DNA of 64,000 bases from Brucella haematophila (lineage in GTDB: Bacteria; Pseudomonadota; Alphaproteobacteria; Rhizobiales; Rhizobiaceae), in the NCBI RefSeq assembly GCF_005938105.1, contig NZ_VCPE01000006.1, forward strand, positions 1 through 64,000. Direction: 5' to 3'. A program made the position numbers and the translations under genes. Under the pieces are notes generated by a model. That model did not search any database. It was not told the DNA's origin and was given only the letters and a program-made list of their open reading frames with translations. The first letter of the stretch is position 1. The number at the start of each line of letters is the position of its first letter. This document shows positions 32,101 to 40,190 of this stretch, in pieces.

Positions 32101-32221
32101 AAAAAAAAGCCAGACAAATGTCTGGCTTTGAGTTTTGAAGGTGCCTTTGAGGCAAACCTCCAGAGGGGAACACTCAGCCCGCGCAAATGGGAGGAGGAAA
32201 CGCGGCGCTGAGATGAGTGTT
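32101..32221 (-). ncRNA. AbcR-like trans-acting sRNA (alpha-r15 family)
   Basis: The minus strand encodes a transcript of about 120 bases with three hairpins. The first pairs AACACTCA with TGAGTGTT and exposes a loop containing CTCCTCCCA, an anti-Shine-Dalgarno motif typical of the AbcR sRNAs. A second, smaller hairpin (GCCT/AGGC) follows a GTTCCCCTC segment. The third is a terminator, AGCCAGAC/GTCTGGCT followed by nine T. A TATA-like -10 lies just before the 5' end. AbcR RNAs act with Hfq to repress ABC transporter and other mRNAs. The linked lsrB/vtlR gene and the aatA neighbour fit the family. I have no expression data. Confidence 0.7.
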
Positions 32222-32235
32222 ATATGCTCCCTGCT

Positions 32236-32272
32236 CATGATTTTTGCAATGCAACTTTAGCGCAATGCAGCC
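32236..32272 (-). promoter_or_regulatory. Candidate LysR-type site upstream of the sRNA
   Basis: GCATTGC occurs twice, 16 bases apart (32246-32252 and 32262-32268), upstream of the sRNA start. One copy sits in TTGCATTGCAA, a near-palindrome of the T-N11-A type. VtlR/LsrB is the obvious candidate to bind here. Confidence 0.4.
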
Positions 32273-32450
32273 ATGCGTTTACTGCATAGCTCAAACGTGA
32301 AATTATTTATTTTAAAATCAATTAGTTAGATGGTAAACACTCGCCAGGAAGCGGTGCACGCTCAAATTTGAGCGCCTACGGAACAGGCATTGATACAACC
32401 GAACTGCCTGCAAAATCAGCAAATCATCTTCCGCTGATTCCCCACAGAAG

Positions 32451-32490
32451 ATGTCACCCAACTGTCATCGTGGCGCATCAGGACTGTCAC
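32451..32490 (+). promoter_or_regulatory. Pho box (four phased repeats) before the phosphodiester operon
   Basis: ATGTCAC, CTGTCAT, GCGCATC and CTGTCAC start at 32451, 32462, 32473 and 32484, exactly 11 bases apart. Three of the four match the PhoB half-site well. The array lies 215 bases before a phosphoesterase and ABC transporter operon, so phosphate-starvation control is very likely. Confidence 0.75.
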
Positions 32491-32705
32491 ACAAGAGGCA
32501 TACAAGCCCCCGCAGAAGCCGCTGCATAAGCAAGTAAGCAGCGGCAAACGCGGCCTTTAGAGTGCGTTTCGGATCGATGACATCAAACCGAGCTCTAAGG
32601 TGTTGTTAAGAGCCATTATCTCGACGCCAAATATACTTATTTGTCTAAGGAATGCTCTGAACGGCTCCGCTGCGATCATCTCACAAGCCACGAGGGAGCG
32701 CGCCC

Positions 32706-33551
32706 ATGCGGATCGTTCAAATCACCGACACCCATCTCAGCCCGATCAAGACGCATTTCAACCCGAACTGGGAACCGCTGGTGGCTTGGGTCGAGCAGCA
32801 GAAGCCGGACCTCATCATTCATACCGGCGATCTTGCCGTTGACGGCGCCGATATCGAAGCCGATCTCGAATTCTGCCGCAGCTGTTTCGAACAGCTCTCC
32901 GCTCCGGTTCTCAGTGTGCCCGGCAATCACGACATCGGCCATCTGCCGGAAAGCCACCAGCCGGTCAATGCCGAGCGCCTTGCGCGCTGGCAGCGCCATA
33001 TCGGCCCCGACCGCTGGGCCAAGGATCTCGGCGAATGGCTGATCGTCGGCCTCAATAGCCTGATCATCGGCACCGGCAGTGAGGAAGAGGAAGAACAGTT
33101 CCAGTGGTTGGAAAACGTGCTGGAAAACGCCGACGGCAAACCGGTCGCCGTCTTCGCGCATAAGCCGCTCTTTGTCGATGATCCGGAAGAAGGCGACAGC
33201 GGCTATTGGGGCATTCGCCCGGTGGCACGCCAACGTCTCTATGATCTCTTCGCGCAATATAACGTGCAGCTTCACGCCAGCGGCCACCTGCACCGCGCAT
33301 GGAAGGGCGAAGCTTTCGGCACCAGCTATGTCTGGGGACCCGCCGCAGCCTTTATCGTCGGGGCCATGGAACGCGACCTGCCGGGCGAGCGTATTCTCGG
33401 CGCTGTCGTGCACGAACTCGGCGAAACGGCGACGAGCACTATCGTCCGCATTGAAGAACTGACGCCTTACGTGATCGACGACGTGGTGCATGAAGTCTAT
33501 CCGCATCATAGCGGCGACGGCGAAAAGGTCAGCGAAGAGGCAAGCCAATGA
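32706..33551 (+). CDS. Cytosolic metallophosphoesterase (cyclic-nucleotide/glycerophosphodiesterase-like)
   Basis: The 281-residue protein is a two-metal calcineurin-like phosphodiesterase. Metal ligands are in DTH (residues 8-10), GDL (41-43), GNHD (73-76), an isolated His in FAHKPLF, and GHLHRAW. The pattern follows the class III CpdA/GpdQ group; another relative is PlcP, the phosphate-starvation phospholipase C of rhizobia. There is no signal peptide, so it acts in the cytosol. It is the first gene of a Pho-box operon with an ABC importer (overlapping the next gene by four bases). I infer hydrolysis of an imported phosphodiester such as a glycerophosphodiester; a lipid role like PlcP is the alternative. 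Confidence 0.8.
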   Translation: MRIVQITDTHLSPIKTHFNPNWEPLVAWVEQQKPDLIIHTGDLAVDGADIEADLEFCRSCFEQLSAPVLSVPGNHDIGHLPESHQPVNAERLARWQRHIGPDRWAKDLGEWLIVGLNSLIIGTGSEEEEEQFQWLENVLENADGKPVAVFAHKPLFVDDPEEGDSGYWGIRPVARQRLYDLFAQYNVQLHASGHLHRAWKGEAFGTSYVWGPAAAFIVGAMERDLPGERILGAVVHELGETATSTIVRIEELTPYVIDDVVHEVYPHHSGDGEKVSEEASQ

Positions 33552-34726
33552 GCACGCTGGCCATTCGCGATATCGGGAAGTCCTATGGCGGCAACCGCAT
33601 TCTGGACGGCATCAGCATCGACGTGGCGGAGGGCGAATTCATCGCCCTCGTTGGCCCGTCGGGCTGCGGAAAGAGTACGCTTTTGCGTATTCTTGCCGGT
33701 CTTGATCATGCCGACGAAGGCGATGTTTCTCTTGCAGGCCGCGACATCACTGGCGCGCATCCAGCCGACCGCAATATCGCGATGGTCTTCCAATCCTACG
33801 CTTTGTACCCGCATCTGACCGCGGCGCAGAACATCGCCGTACCGCTGGCCATGCGCGATATGACCACGGCTGAACGCCTGCCCTTCGTTGGACCGTTGGT
33901 TCCCGGCCAGCGCGCCAAGCGCGCCGCGATCCAGAAGCAGGTGAAAACCACAGCCGCCAGCCTGAAAATCGATCATCTTCTCGACCGCAAGCCCGGCCAG
34001 ATGTCGGGCGGCCAGCGCCAGCGCGTCGCGCTTGCTCGTGCACTTGTGCGCCAGCCCGGCGTTTTCCTTATGGATGAACCGCTGTCCAATCTCGATGCCA
34101 ATCTGCGCGTTCATACCCGCGCCGAGATCGTCGATCTGCATCGCCGCGCCGGTGTTCCGACGATCTATGTAACGCATGATCAGGCTGAAGCGCTCAGCAT
34201 GGCCGACCGTGTGGCTGTCATGATGGGCGGCAAGCTGCTGCAAATCGATACGCCGACCGCGATCTATAACGACCCGCGCCATATCGAGGTGGCCCAGTTC
34301 ATTGGCACGCCGCGCATCAACATTCTGGACGCTCTCGTCAGCGATCAGGGCAGCGTTCATTTCGCTGGCCGTCCCATTCTTCAGAACGTCGCTGCCTATG
34401 CGGGCACAACGATCCGCGTCGGCATTCGCCCGGAACATTTCCGGCTGCTGCCGCATGACAAGACCGGAATCACCGGGACAGTGTCACGCATCGAGTTTCT
34501 CGGTTCCGAAGTGCTCGTCTATGTGAAAGCGCCAGGCTCGGTGCAGGAACTGATCGTCAAGCTCGATCCGGTCAAGGCTGACCATATCGCGCCCGGATTG
34601 CCAGTTGGCCTGCATTTCGATGCAGATAACGCCTATCTCTTTGGGGATGACGGCGCACGTCTGCGCCAGCCCGCCGGGAATGTTGTGACCATCGCTCCGG
34701 TGGAAAAGGCAGTGGCTCATGTCTGA
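33548..34726 (+). CDS. ABC importer ATPase (UgpC/MalK type)
   Basis: The 392-residue ATPase powers the importer of this operon. It shows an intact Walker A (GPSGCGKST, about 37-45), signature (MSGGQRQR, about 153), Walker B with catalytic Glu (FLMDEPLSNLD) and switch His (THDQAEA). The C-terminal OB-like regulatory domain (about 245-392) is of the MalK/UgpC type. Between the Q-loop and the signature lies an extra segment (about residues 112-135; PFVGPLVPGQRAKR) that most family members lack. It overlaps both neighbours by a few bases, so translation is coupled. Confidence 0.9.
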   Translation: MSTLAIRDIGKSYGGNRILDGISIDVAEGEFIALVGPSGCGKSTLLRILAGLDHADEGDVSLAGRDITGAHPADRNIAMVFQSYALYPHLTAAQNIAVPLAMRDMTTAERLPFVGPLVPGQRAKRAAIQKQVKTTAASLKIDHLLDRKPGQMSGGQRQRVALARALVRQPGVFLMDEPLSNLDANLRVHTRAEIVDLHRRAGVPTIYVTHDQAEALSMADRVAVMMGGKLLQIDTPTAIYNDPRHIEVAQFIGTPRINILDALVSDQGSVHFAGRPILQNVAAYAGTTIRVGIRPEHFRLLPHDKTGITGTVSRIEFLGSEVLVYVKAPGSVQELIVKLDPVKADHIAPGLPVGLHFDADNAYLFGDDGARLRQPAGNVVTIAPVEKAVAHV

Positions 34727-35651
34727 CATCGCCCTTGCCCGGCCCGGCGCAATCAGCGCCCGCACTGCCGCCAAAAACGCGCAGCGGCGCGAAGAGCGAC
34801 TGGCCTGGAAACTCGCTTCGCCAGCCATTCTCCTGACAGTGCTTCTGATCCTTCTGCCGACCGCAGCTGTTGTCTTCTGGAGCTTTACCAATTTTGAGCT
34901 TGGCTATGCCGGTTTCGAATTCATCGGCCTCGACAACTATGTCGAGCTGTTCAGCGACCGGACCTTCCTCATTTCCTTGAAGAACACAGCGATTTATACG
35001 GCTATTGTCGCACCGGCTTCAGTGTTTCTCGGCCTTGGCGTCGCGATCCTCATTGAAGGTGAAGTGCGCGGAAAGTCATTCTTCCGCACCGTGTATTTTC
35101 TGCCAGTTGCCTCGCTGCTCGTTGCCATGGCGACTGTCTGGCAATATCTGCTCCATCCCACGCTTGGCCCCGTCAATGCGCTGCTCGGCATGATCGGCAT
35201 TACCGGCCCCAACTGGCTTGGTTCAAGCGATACGGCACTGATCAGCCTTGCGCTGATCGGCGTCTGGCAAAGCGTCGGCTTCAACATGGTGCTGTTTCTG
35301 GCTGGCCTCACTGCCATTCCGCGCGAGCTTTATTCTGCTGCTGAAGTGGATGGCGTGAAAAGCAGCTGGGAACGCTTCCGCCTTGTCACCTGGCCCTTGC
35401 TTGGACCGACGACGCTGTTTGTCACAACGATCAGCATCATCAATGCCGTCAAGGTTTTCGAAACCGTCAAAACGCTCACCGAAGGCGGTCCGAACAAGGC
35501 TACCGAAGTCCTGCTCTGGACCATCTATCAGGAAGGTTTCGTCTTCCTCCGCGTCGGTTACGCCTCGGCCATGACCGTGATTTTCCTCGCCGTGCTGATT
35601 GTCCTGATGCTGCTCCAGTTCCGTGTGCTGGACCGCCGCACGCATTATTGA
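34719..35651 (+). CDS. ABC importer permease 1 (UgpA/MalF type)
   Basis: The 310-residue permease has six membrane spans after a basic N-terminus of about 30 residues. The EAA loop that contacts the ATPase is seen in ELYSAAEVDGVKSSWERFRLVTWPLL (about residues 205-230, shown only in part here). It begins inside the ATPase gene and ends within the start region of the next permease gene. The protein belongs to the sugar/glycerol-phosphate permease group (binding-protein-dependent transport). The substrate cannot be read from the permease. Confidence 0.9.
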   Translation: MSDIALARPGAISARTAAKNAQRREERLAWKLASPAILLTVLLILLPTAAVVFWSFTNFELGYAGFEFIGLDNYVELFSDRTFLISLKNTAIYTAIVAPASVFLGLGVAILIEGEVRGKSFFRTVYFLPVASLLVAMATVWQYLLHPTLGPVNALLGMIGITGPNWLGSSDTALISLALIGVWQSVGFNMVLFLAGLTAIPRELYSAAEVDGVKSSWERFRLVTWPLLGPTTLFVTTISIINAVKVFETVKTLTEGGPNKATEVLLWTIYQEGFVFLRVGYASAMTVIFLAVLIVLMLLQFRVLDRRTHY

Positions 35652-35662
35652 GGAGACCTCCC

Positions 35663-36484
35663 ATGTCACTCGCCCGTTCGTTTCGCCTCGGTCTTCTCTC
35701 CTTTGGCGCGCTGCTTTTCCTCGCACCCTACATCTTCATGCTGTCCACCGCAGCCAAGTCGCAGCAGGACATTTTCTCGTCGTCGCTGTCGCTGATCCCG
35801 CATAACTGGGCGCTTTGGGACAATGTCACCAAAGCCCTCACCCGCGTGCCCATGGGGCTGCTGCTGTTCAACGGCGTCATCGTCTGCGGACTGGTGCTGG
35901 TGGTGCAGGTCGTGATCGCCATTCCATGCGCCTATGCCATGGCGAAACTCAACTTTCGCGGCCAGCGCGCCATGATGGTTCTCGTCATGCTGGGGCTGCT
36001 GGTTCCGATCCACGCAACTGCACTGCCTTTCTATGTCGGCTTTAACCAGCTTGGCGTTCTGAACAGCTATTTTGCACTCAGCGCACCGTTCTTCATCTCG
36101 GTGTTCGGCATATTCCTGTTCCTGCAATTCTTCCGCGCCATGCCCGATGATCTCATCAGCGCCGCCCGCCTCGACGGCATGTCGGAAGCAGGCATCGTCA
36201 TGCGTGTGATCGTGCCGAACGCATGGCCCGCCATCACCGCCTTCTCCATCTTTTCCGTGGTCGCACACTGGAACGACCTGTTCTGGCCGCTGATCGTCGT
36301 CAACGGGATGGAACGCGCCACGCCGCCGCTCGGCCTGCTCTACTTCCGCGCTGCAGAAGCCGGTGACGACTACGGCGCACTGATGGCCGCGACGCTCATC
36401 ATCACCTTGCCCCTGCTGCTGGCATTCCTTGCCGCCCAGCGCCGCTTCATCGAGGGCATCACCCTTACCGGCCTCAAAGGCTGA
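35663..36484 (+). CDS. ABC importer permease 2 (UgpE/MalG type)
   Basis: This second permease is 273 residues, starting at ATG 35663 behind GAGGAG; a TTG at 35648 is less likely. It has six membrane spans and the EAA loop pattern LISAARLDGMSEAGIVMRVIVPNAWP (about residues 170-195; abbreviated). It has the usual MalG-like end, a short cytosolic tail reading RRFIEGITLTGLKG. It forms the channel with the preceding permease. The four-gene spacing and order (ATPase, permease, permease, binding protein) is the reverse of the usual Ugp order. Confidence 0.9.
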   Translation: MSLARSFRLGLLSFGALLFLAPYIFMLSTAAKSQQDIFSSSLSLIPHNWALWDNVTKALTRVPMGLLLFNGVIVCGLVLVVQVVIAIPCAYAMAKLNFRGQRAMMVLVMLGLLVPIHATALPFYVGFNQLGVLNSYFALSAPFFISVFGIFLFLQFFRAMPDDLISAARLDGMSEAGIVMRVIVPNAWPAITAFSIFSVVAHWNDLFWPLIVVNGMERATPPLGLLYFRAAEAGDDYGALMAATLIITLPLLLAFLAAQRRFIEGITLTGLKG

Positions 36485-36518
36485 CCTCTTACGCCTATCC
36501 CACTCACAGGAGTTGATC

Positions 36519-37793
36519 ATGAAACGCCTTGCAAGCGCACTTGGTGCCCTCGCTACCCTGACCCTCGCCACCGGCCTTGGCTCGCCAGCCTTTGCCGACA
36601 CCACCCTCAACGTGCATTATCCGATGCCCGGCTTCTTCAAGGATGTCATGGCCGACATCTCCAAGAAGTTCATGGAAGAAAATCCGGACATCAAGATCAA
36701 CTTCGTCAGCCCTTCCGCCACCTATGAGGAAGGCATCCAGACGATCATGCGTCAGGCTGGCACGTCGGAAATGCCGGACATCACCTTCACCGGCCTCAAC
36801 CGTCTGCGCGTTCTTGCCGAACGTAATATCGGCGTCGACATGAAGCCGCTGGTCGACAAGGAAAAGGATATGGAAGCCCAGGGCTTCACCGATCATATCC
36901 TCAAGCTTGCCCGCGTCGGCGACCGTCAGGTTGGCCTTGCTTTCGCAACCTCCAACCCGATCATGTACTACAATGCCGATCTCGTGCGTGCAGCCGGTGG
37001 TAACCCCGACACGCCGCCCACCACCTGGGACGAAGTGATCGCGCTCGGCGGCAAGATCAAGGCGCTCGGCAACGGCAATGAAGGCATCGACTTCCGCTGG
37101 CAGGGCGACGACTGGATGTTCTCGGCACTTCTGTTCGGCGCAGGCGGTACCATGCTGACCGAAGACGAAAAGAAGGTCGCCTTCGACGGACCGGAAGGCC
37201 TTGCAGCGCTGAAGCTCGTTGACCGCATGGTCAAGGAAGGCGGCATGCCGGTTCTGACCAAGGCAGCTGGCGAACAGGCTTTTGCCGCTGGCAAGGTGGG
37301 CTTTGCCTTCCAGACCACCGGCGCATTGCGCAACACGATCAAGAATGTCGGCGACAAATTTGATATGCGCACCGCAAAGATCCCGCTCATCAACCCGGAA
37401 AAGGGTCGTCTGCCGACGGGCGGCAATGCGGTTGTGATCCTCACCGAAGACCAGTCGAAGGTCGATGCCGCGTGGAAATTCGCCAAGTTCGCTGCTGGCC
37501 CTTACGGCGCTTCGGTTGTGGTTCCGGGCACCGGCTACGTGCCGAACAACGATCTGGCCGCCAAGTCGGATGAATATCTCGGCAAATTCTACGAAGAAAA
37601 CCCGCTCTTCAAGGCTGGTCTCAGCCAGATGTCGATCATGGTGCCTTGGTATGCCTTCCCCGGCTCCAACGGCGTGAAGGTGACGCAGACCATCGTTGAC
37701 GGTCTCTCCCGTCTGGTCGAACAGTCCGCCACCCCGGAAGACGTGCTCGCCGACACCGCCAAGGACGTGCAGCGTCTCCTTCCGCGCAAGTAA
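36519..37793 (+). CDS. ABC importer periplasmic binding protein (UgpB-like)
   Basis: The 424-residue protein has a signal peptide (residues 1-26, ending PAFA) and a family 1 solute-binding fold. Recognisable parts are a first beta strand LNVHYPMPGF, the hinge region YYNADLVRAAGG, and PPTTWDEVIALG. The overall pattern is nearer to the glycerol-phosphate/UgpB branch than to maltose proteins. The ATG at 36519 follows ACAGGAG. It is the last gene of the Pho-box operon. The binding protein will decide the substrate, which I infer to be a phosphodiester or glycerophosphate. Confidence 0.87.
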   Translation: MKRLASALGALATLTLATGLGSPAFADTTLNVHYPMPGFFKDVMADISKKFMEENPDIKINFVSPSATYEEGIQTIMRQAGTSEMPDITFTGLNRLRVLAERNIGVDMKPLVDKEKDMEAQGFTDHILKLARVGDRQVGLAFATSNPIMYYNADLVRAAGGNPDTPPTTWDEVIALGGKIKALGNGNEGIDFRWQGDDWMFSALLFGAGGTMLTEDEKKVAFDGPEGLAALKLVDRMVKEGGMPVLTKAAGEQAFAAGKVGFAFQTTGALRNTIKNVGDKFDMRTAKIPLINPEKGRLPTGGNAVVILTEDQSKVDAAWKFAKFAAGPYGASVVVPGTGYVPNNDLAAKSDEYLGKFYEENPLFKAGLSQMSIMVPWYAFPGSNGVKVTQTIVDGLSRLVEQSATPEDVLADTAKDVQRLLPRK

Positions 37794-37842
37794 CAGCGCA
37801 AGCGCCTTCCGCCCCGCCCTGAGGCGCGGAGCGGCGCTAAGG

Positions 37843-37893
37843 CTCCCTCGCCCTTCGAGACGCCGCCTTCGGCGACTCCTCAGGATGAGGGAG
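37843..37893. repeat. Dispersed palindromic repeat, family C, copy 1
   Basis: CTCCCTC at the left pairs with GAGGGAG at the right, and an inner CGCCG/CGGCG stem lies between. It carries the CCTTCGAGACG and CCTCAGGA motifs also seen at 62751-62808. Confidence 0.65.
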
Positions 37894-37952
37894 CGTAGGA
37901 AGCGGCCCTGCCTTAATGGCTGGCAAGCACCTCGCCCAGACACACCATAAAC

Positions 37953-37985
37953 AAAGGCCGCGCTGGGTGCACCAGCGCGGCCTTT
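37953..37985. terminator. Bidirectional terminator between the ABC operon and lsrB
   Basis: AAAGGCCGCGCTGG pairs perfectly with CCAGCGCGGCCTTT around a 5-base loop. The two operons converge here. Confidence 0.9.
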
Positions 37986-38005
37986 GCGTTTTCATACGGA
38001 TGGGA

Positions 38006-38911
38006 TCAATAGGTCCAGTTGCACGCCTTGGAGAACAGGAAGTCTCTGAACGCATGCAGTTTGGCGGAATTCTTCAATGCTTCCGGGTAGCAGAAGAACG
38101 TATCGAAGGACGGAATTTCCTCCAGTTCCGGCACGAGCTGCACCAGACCGGATTCCTTGTCGGCCATATAATCCGGCAGCACGGCAATGCCGACGCCCCG
38201 CTGTACGGCGCGGCGCACCGACAGAAGATTATTGACCTGCAAGGCAGGAATGCGCGTGCTGCCATCGGTGCGGCCTGCAACTTCCAGCCAGTTTAAACCG
38301 GTCAGATAGCTTGGTGCCGGTTCGCCGAATGTCACGATACGATGCTGGTCGATCTCATCGATCGAGTTCAGCTTGCCATATTTCGAGACATAGCCTGCCG
38401 ATGCGTAAAGATGCATATGCACCGTGAACAGGCGGCGCTGAATCAGGTCCGGCTGCTGCGGTTGGCGCAGACGCAAGGCGCAGTCTGCGTGACGCATGGT
38501 CAGATCCAGTTCCTCATTATCGAGGATCAGCTGAAGCTGGATATCCGGATAAAGCTCAACGAATTCCTGGATACGCTCGATCAGCCAGCCGGAGCCAAGG
38601 CCTACCGTTGTGGTGACGCGCAAACGTCCCGTCGGCTTTTCCTTGCTTTCGGCCAGTTTGGAGCGAACATTTTCCAGCTTCATCAACACGTCATGCGCCG
38701 TGCGATAAAGCGTTTCGCCCTGTTCCGTCAGAATCAGCCCGCGCGCGTGGCGGTGGAACAGCGGCACGCCGACATCCTGTTCCAGCGCACTGACCTGACG
38801 CGAAATAGCCGATTGCGACAAATGCAATGTCTGCGCGGCATGGGTGAACGACCCAGCTTCTGCCGCAGCATGAAAAATGCGCAGTTTATCCCAGTCGAGC
38901 GGTGCGACCAC
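38006..38911 (-). CDS. lsrB: LysR-type regulator LsrB/VtlR
   Basis: The 301-residue protein has an N-terminal winged helix-turn-helix (residues 8-65, with AAEAGSFTHAAQTLHLSQSAIS) and a C-terminal effector domain. The gene lies 13 bases behind trxB on the same strand, the arrangement known for lsrB of Sinorhizobium and vtlR of Brucella. VtlR is reported to activate the sRNA AbcR2 and is needed for virulence; LsrB of Sinorhizobium responds to redox state. Cys residues stand at 144 and near the C-terminus (FFCYPE and KACNW). The AbcR-like sRNA in this window is a likely target. Confidence 0.85.
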   Translation of the reverse strand: MVAPLDWDKLRIFHAAAEAGSFTHAAQTLHLSQSAISRQVSALEQDVGVPLFHRHARGLILTEQGETLYRTAHDVLMKLENVRSKLAESKEKPTGRLRVTTTVGLGSGWLIERIQEFVELYPDIQLQLILDNEELDLTMRHADCALRLRQPQQPDLIQRRLFTVHMHLYASAGYVSKYGKLNSIDEIDQHRIVTFGEPAPSYLTGLNWLEVAGRTDGSTRIPALQVNNLLSVRRAVQRGVGIAVLPDYMADKESGLVQLVPELEEIPSFDTFFCYPEALKNSAKLHAFRDFLFSKACNWTY

Positions 38912-38924
38912 GATTTCCCCCTCG

Positions 38925-39899
38925 TTACTCCGCCGCTTCGTGCAGCGGTTCCTGTGCGGCCAGCCAGCGCTCGGCTTCGAGCGCTGCCATGCAGCCCATA
39001 CCGGCGGCGGTCACAGCCTGCCGGTAAATATCGTCGGTGACGTCGCCAGCGGCATAAATACCCGGAACATCGGTGGCGGTGGAATCGGGCGCGGTCCACA
39101 GATAGCCGTTTGGCTTCTGCTTCAGCTTGCCTTCGAACAGCGACACGGCAGGCGCATGGCCGATGGCGACAAAAACGCCATGCGTGTCGACTTCCTTGGT
39201 CTCACCCGTCACAACATTCTTCAAACGCACGCCGGTAACGGTCGCGCCCATTGGCGGCTTGGCCTCAGTGCCCAGAATTTCGTCGATCACGCTGTTCCAG
39301 ACCACGCTGACATTGGCCCGCGACAGGAGACGATCCTGCATGATCTTTTCCGCGCGGAAACCGTCGCGGCGATGCACAACGGTCACGCTCTTGGCGATAT
39401 GCGACAGGTAAAGCGCTTCTTCGACAGCCGTATTGCCGCCGCCGACCACAACCACATCCTTGCCGCGATAGAAGAAGCCATCGCAGGTGGCGCAAGCCGA
39501 AACGCCGCCGCCCATGAAGGTCTGTTCGCTGTCGAGGCCAAGCCACTTGGCCTGCGCGCCCGTCGCGATGATCAGCGCGTCACAGGTATAGACCGCGCCG
39601 GAATCGGCCTTCAGGCGGAACGGACGCACCGTGGTTTCAACCTCGGTGATGATGTCATGAACGATTTCCGCGCCGACATGTTCTGCCTGCTTGGCCATCT
39701 GTTCCATCATCCATGGACCCTGCACCGGTTCGGCATAGCCCGGATAATTCTCCACATCGGTGGTGATCATCAACTGACCGCCCTGCTGCAAACCAGCAAT
39801 GACGATGGGCTTCAACATGGCGCGCGCTGCGTAAATCGCGGCGGTGTAACCAGCAGGACCTGAGCCAATGACAATGACGGGCGCATGACGCTGAGACAT
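38925..39899 (-). CDS. trxB: Thioredoxin reductase
   Basis: TrxB passes electrons from NADPH to thioredoxin. The ATG at 39899 (MSQRHAPVIVIG) gives 324 residues. Clear motifs are the FAD-binding GSGPAGYTAAIYAARA (about 11-26), the redox-active CATC (about 144), the NADPH-binding VVVGGGNTAVEEALYL, and the second FAD contact GIYAAGDVTD near the end. lsrB follows at 13 bases, so it is co-transcribed. trkH is divergent upstream. Coupling of thioredoxin reduction with a redox-related LysR regulator makes sense. Confidence 0.96.
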   Translation of the reverse strand: MSQRHAPVIVIGSGPAGYTAAIYAARAMLKPIVIAGLQQGGQLMITTDVENYPGYAEPVQGPWMMEQMAKQAEHVGAEIVHDIITEVETTVRPFRLKADSGAVYTCDALIIATGAQAKWLGLDSEQTFMGGGVSACATCDGFFYRGKDVVVVGGGNTAVEEALYLSHIAKSVTVVHRRDGFRAEKIMQDRLLSRANVSVVWNSVIDEILGTEAKPPMGATVTGVRLKNVVTGETKEVDTHGVFVAIGHAPAVSLFEGKLKQKPNGYLWTAPDSTATDVPGIYAAGDVTDDIYRQAVTAAGMGCMAALEAERWLAAQEPLHEAAE

Positions 39900-40190
39900 G
39901 AGGTTCCTCTCCGGTCCTAAAATCGATTTAAAGCAACGGGCGCTTGTCGTACCGGAATCGCTTTCGCACCCGGCATATCTGTGCCCTGTTATTATGGCCA
40001 AGGTAGGTCTGCCCATTTCCGTTTGCAAGGTTTGACGGGCATTTGCTGCGCTTTAGCCACAGCTTGTGACACTTGAGGGATCGGAAGCGCCTCCCCGCAT
40101 TGCGACCGGGTCAATCTCACGTTAAACAGACAGGAAAAACAACGCCCAACTGTCCGCAAATCGCTTCACAAACGGCCGGAGACGACCGCC

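Larger units (their letters stand above)
31981..32705. other. Long intergenic region between aatA and the phosphodiester operon
   Basis: More than 700 bases without a protein gene hold the AbcR-like sRNA (32101-32221), its likely control sites and a Pho box array (32451-32490). The part 32280-32330 is very rich in A and T. Open frames here lack ribosome-binding sites and known patterns. Confidence 0.6.

Noticed and set aside
36504-37943. Long minus-strand frame across the UgpB-like gene
   Set aside because: The plus-strand frame has a signal peptide and a clear binding-protein fold; the other is a shadow.
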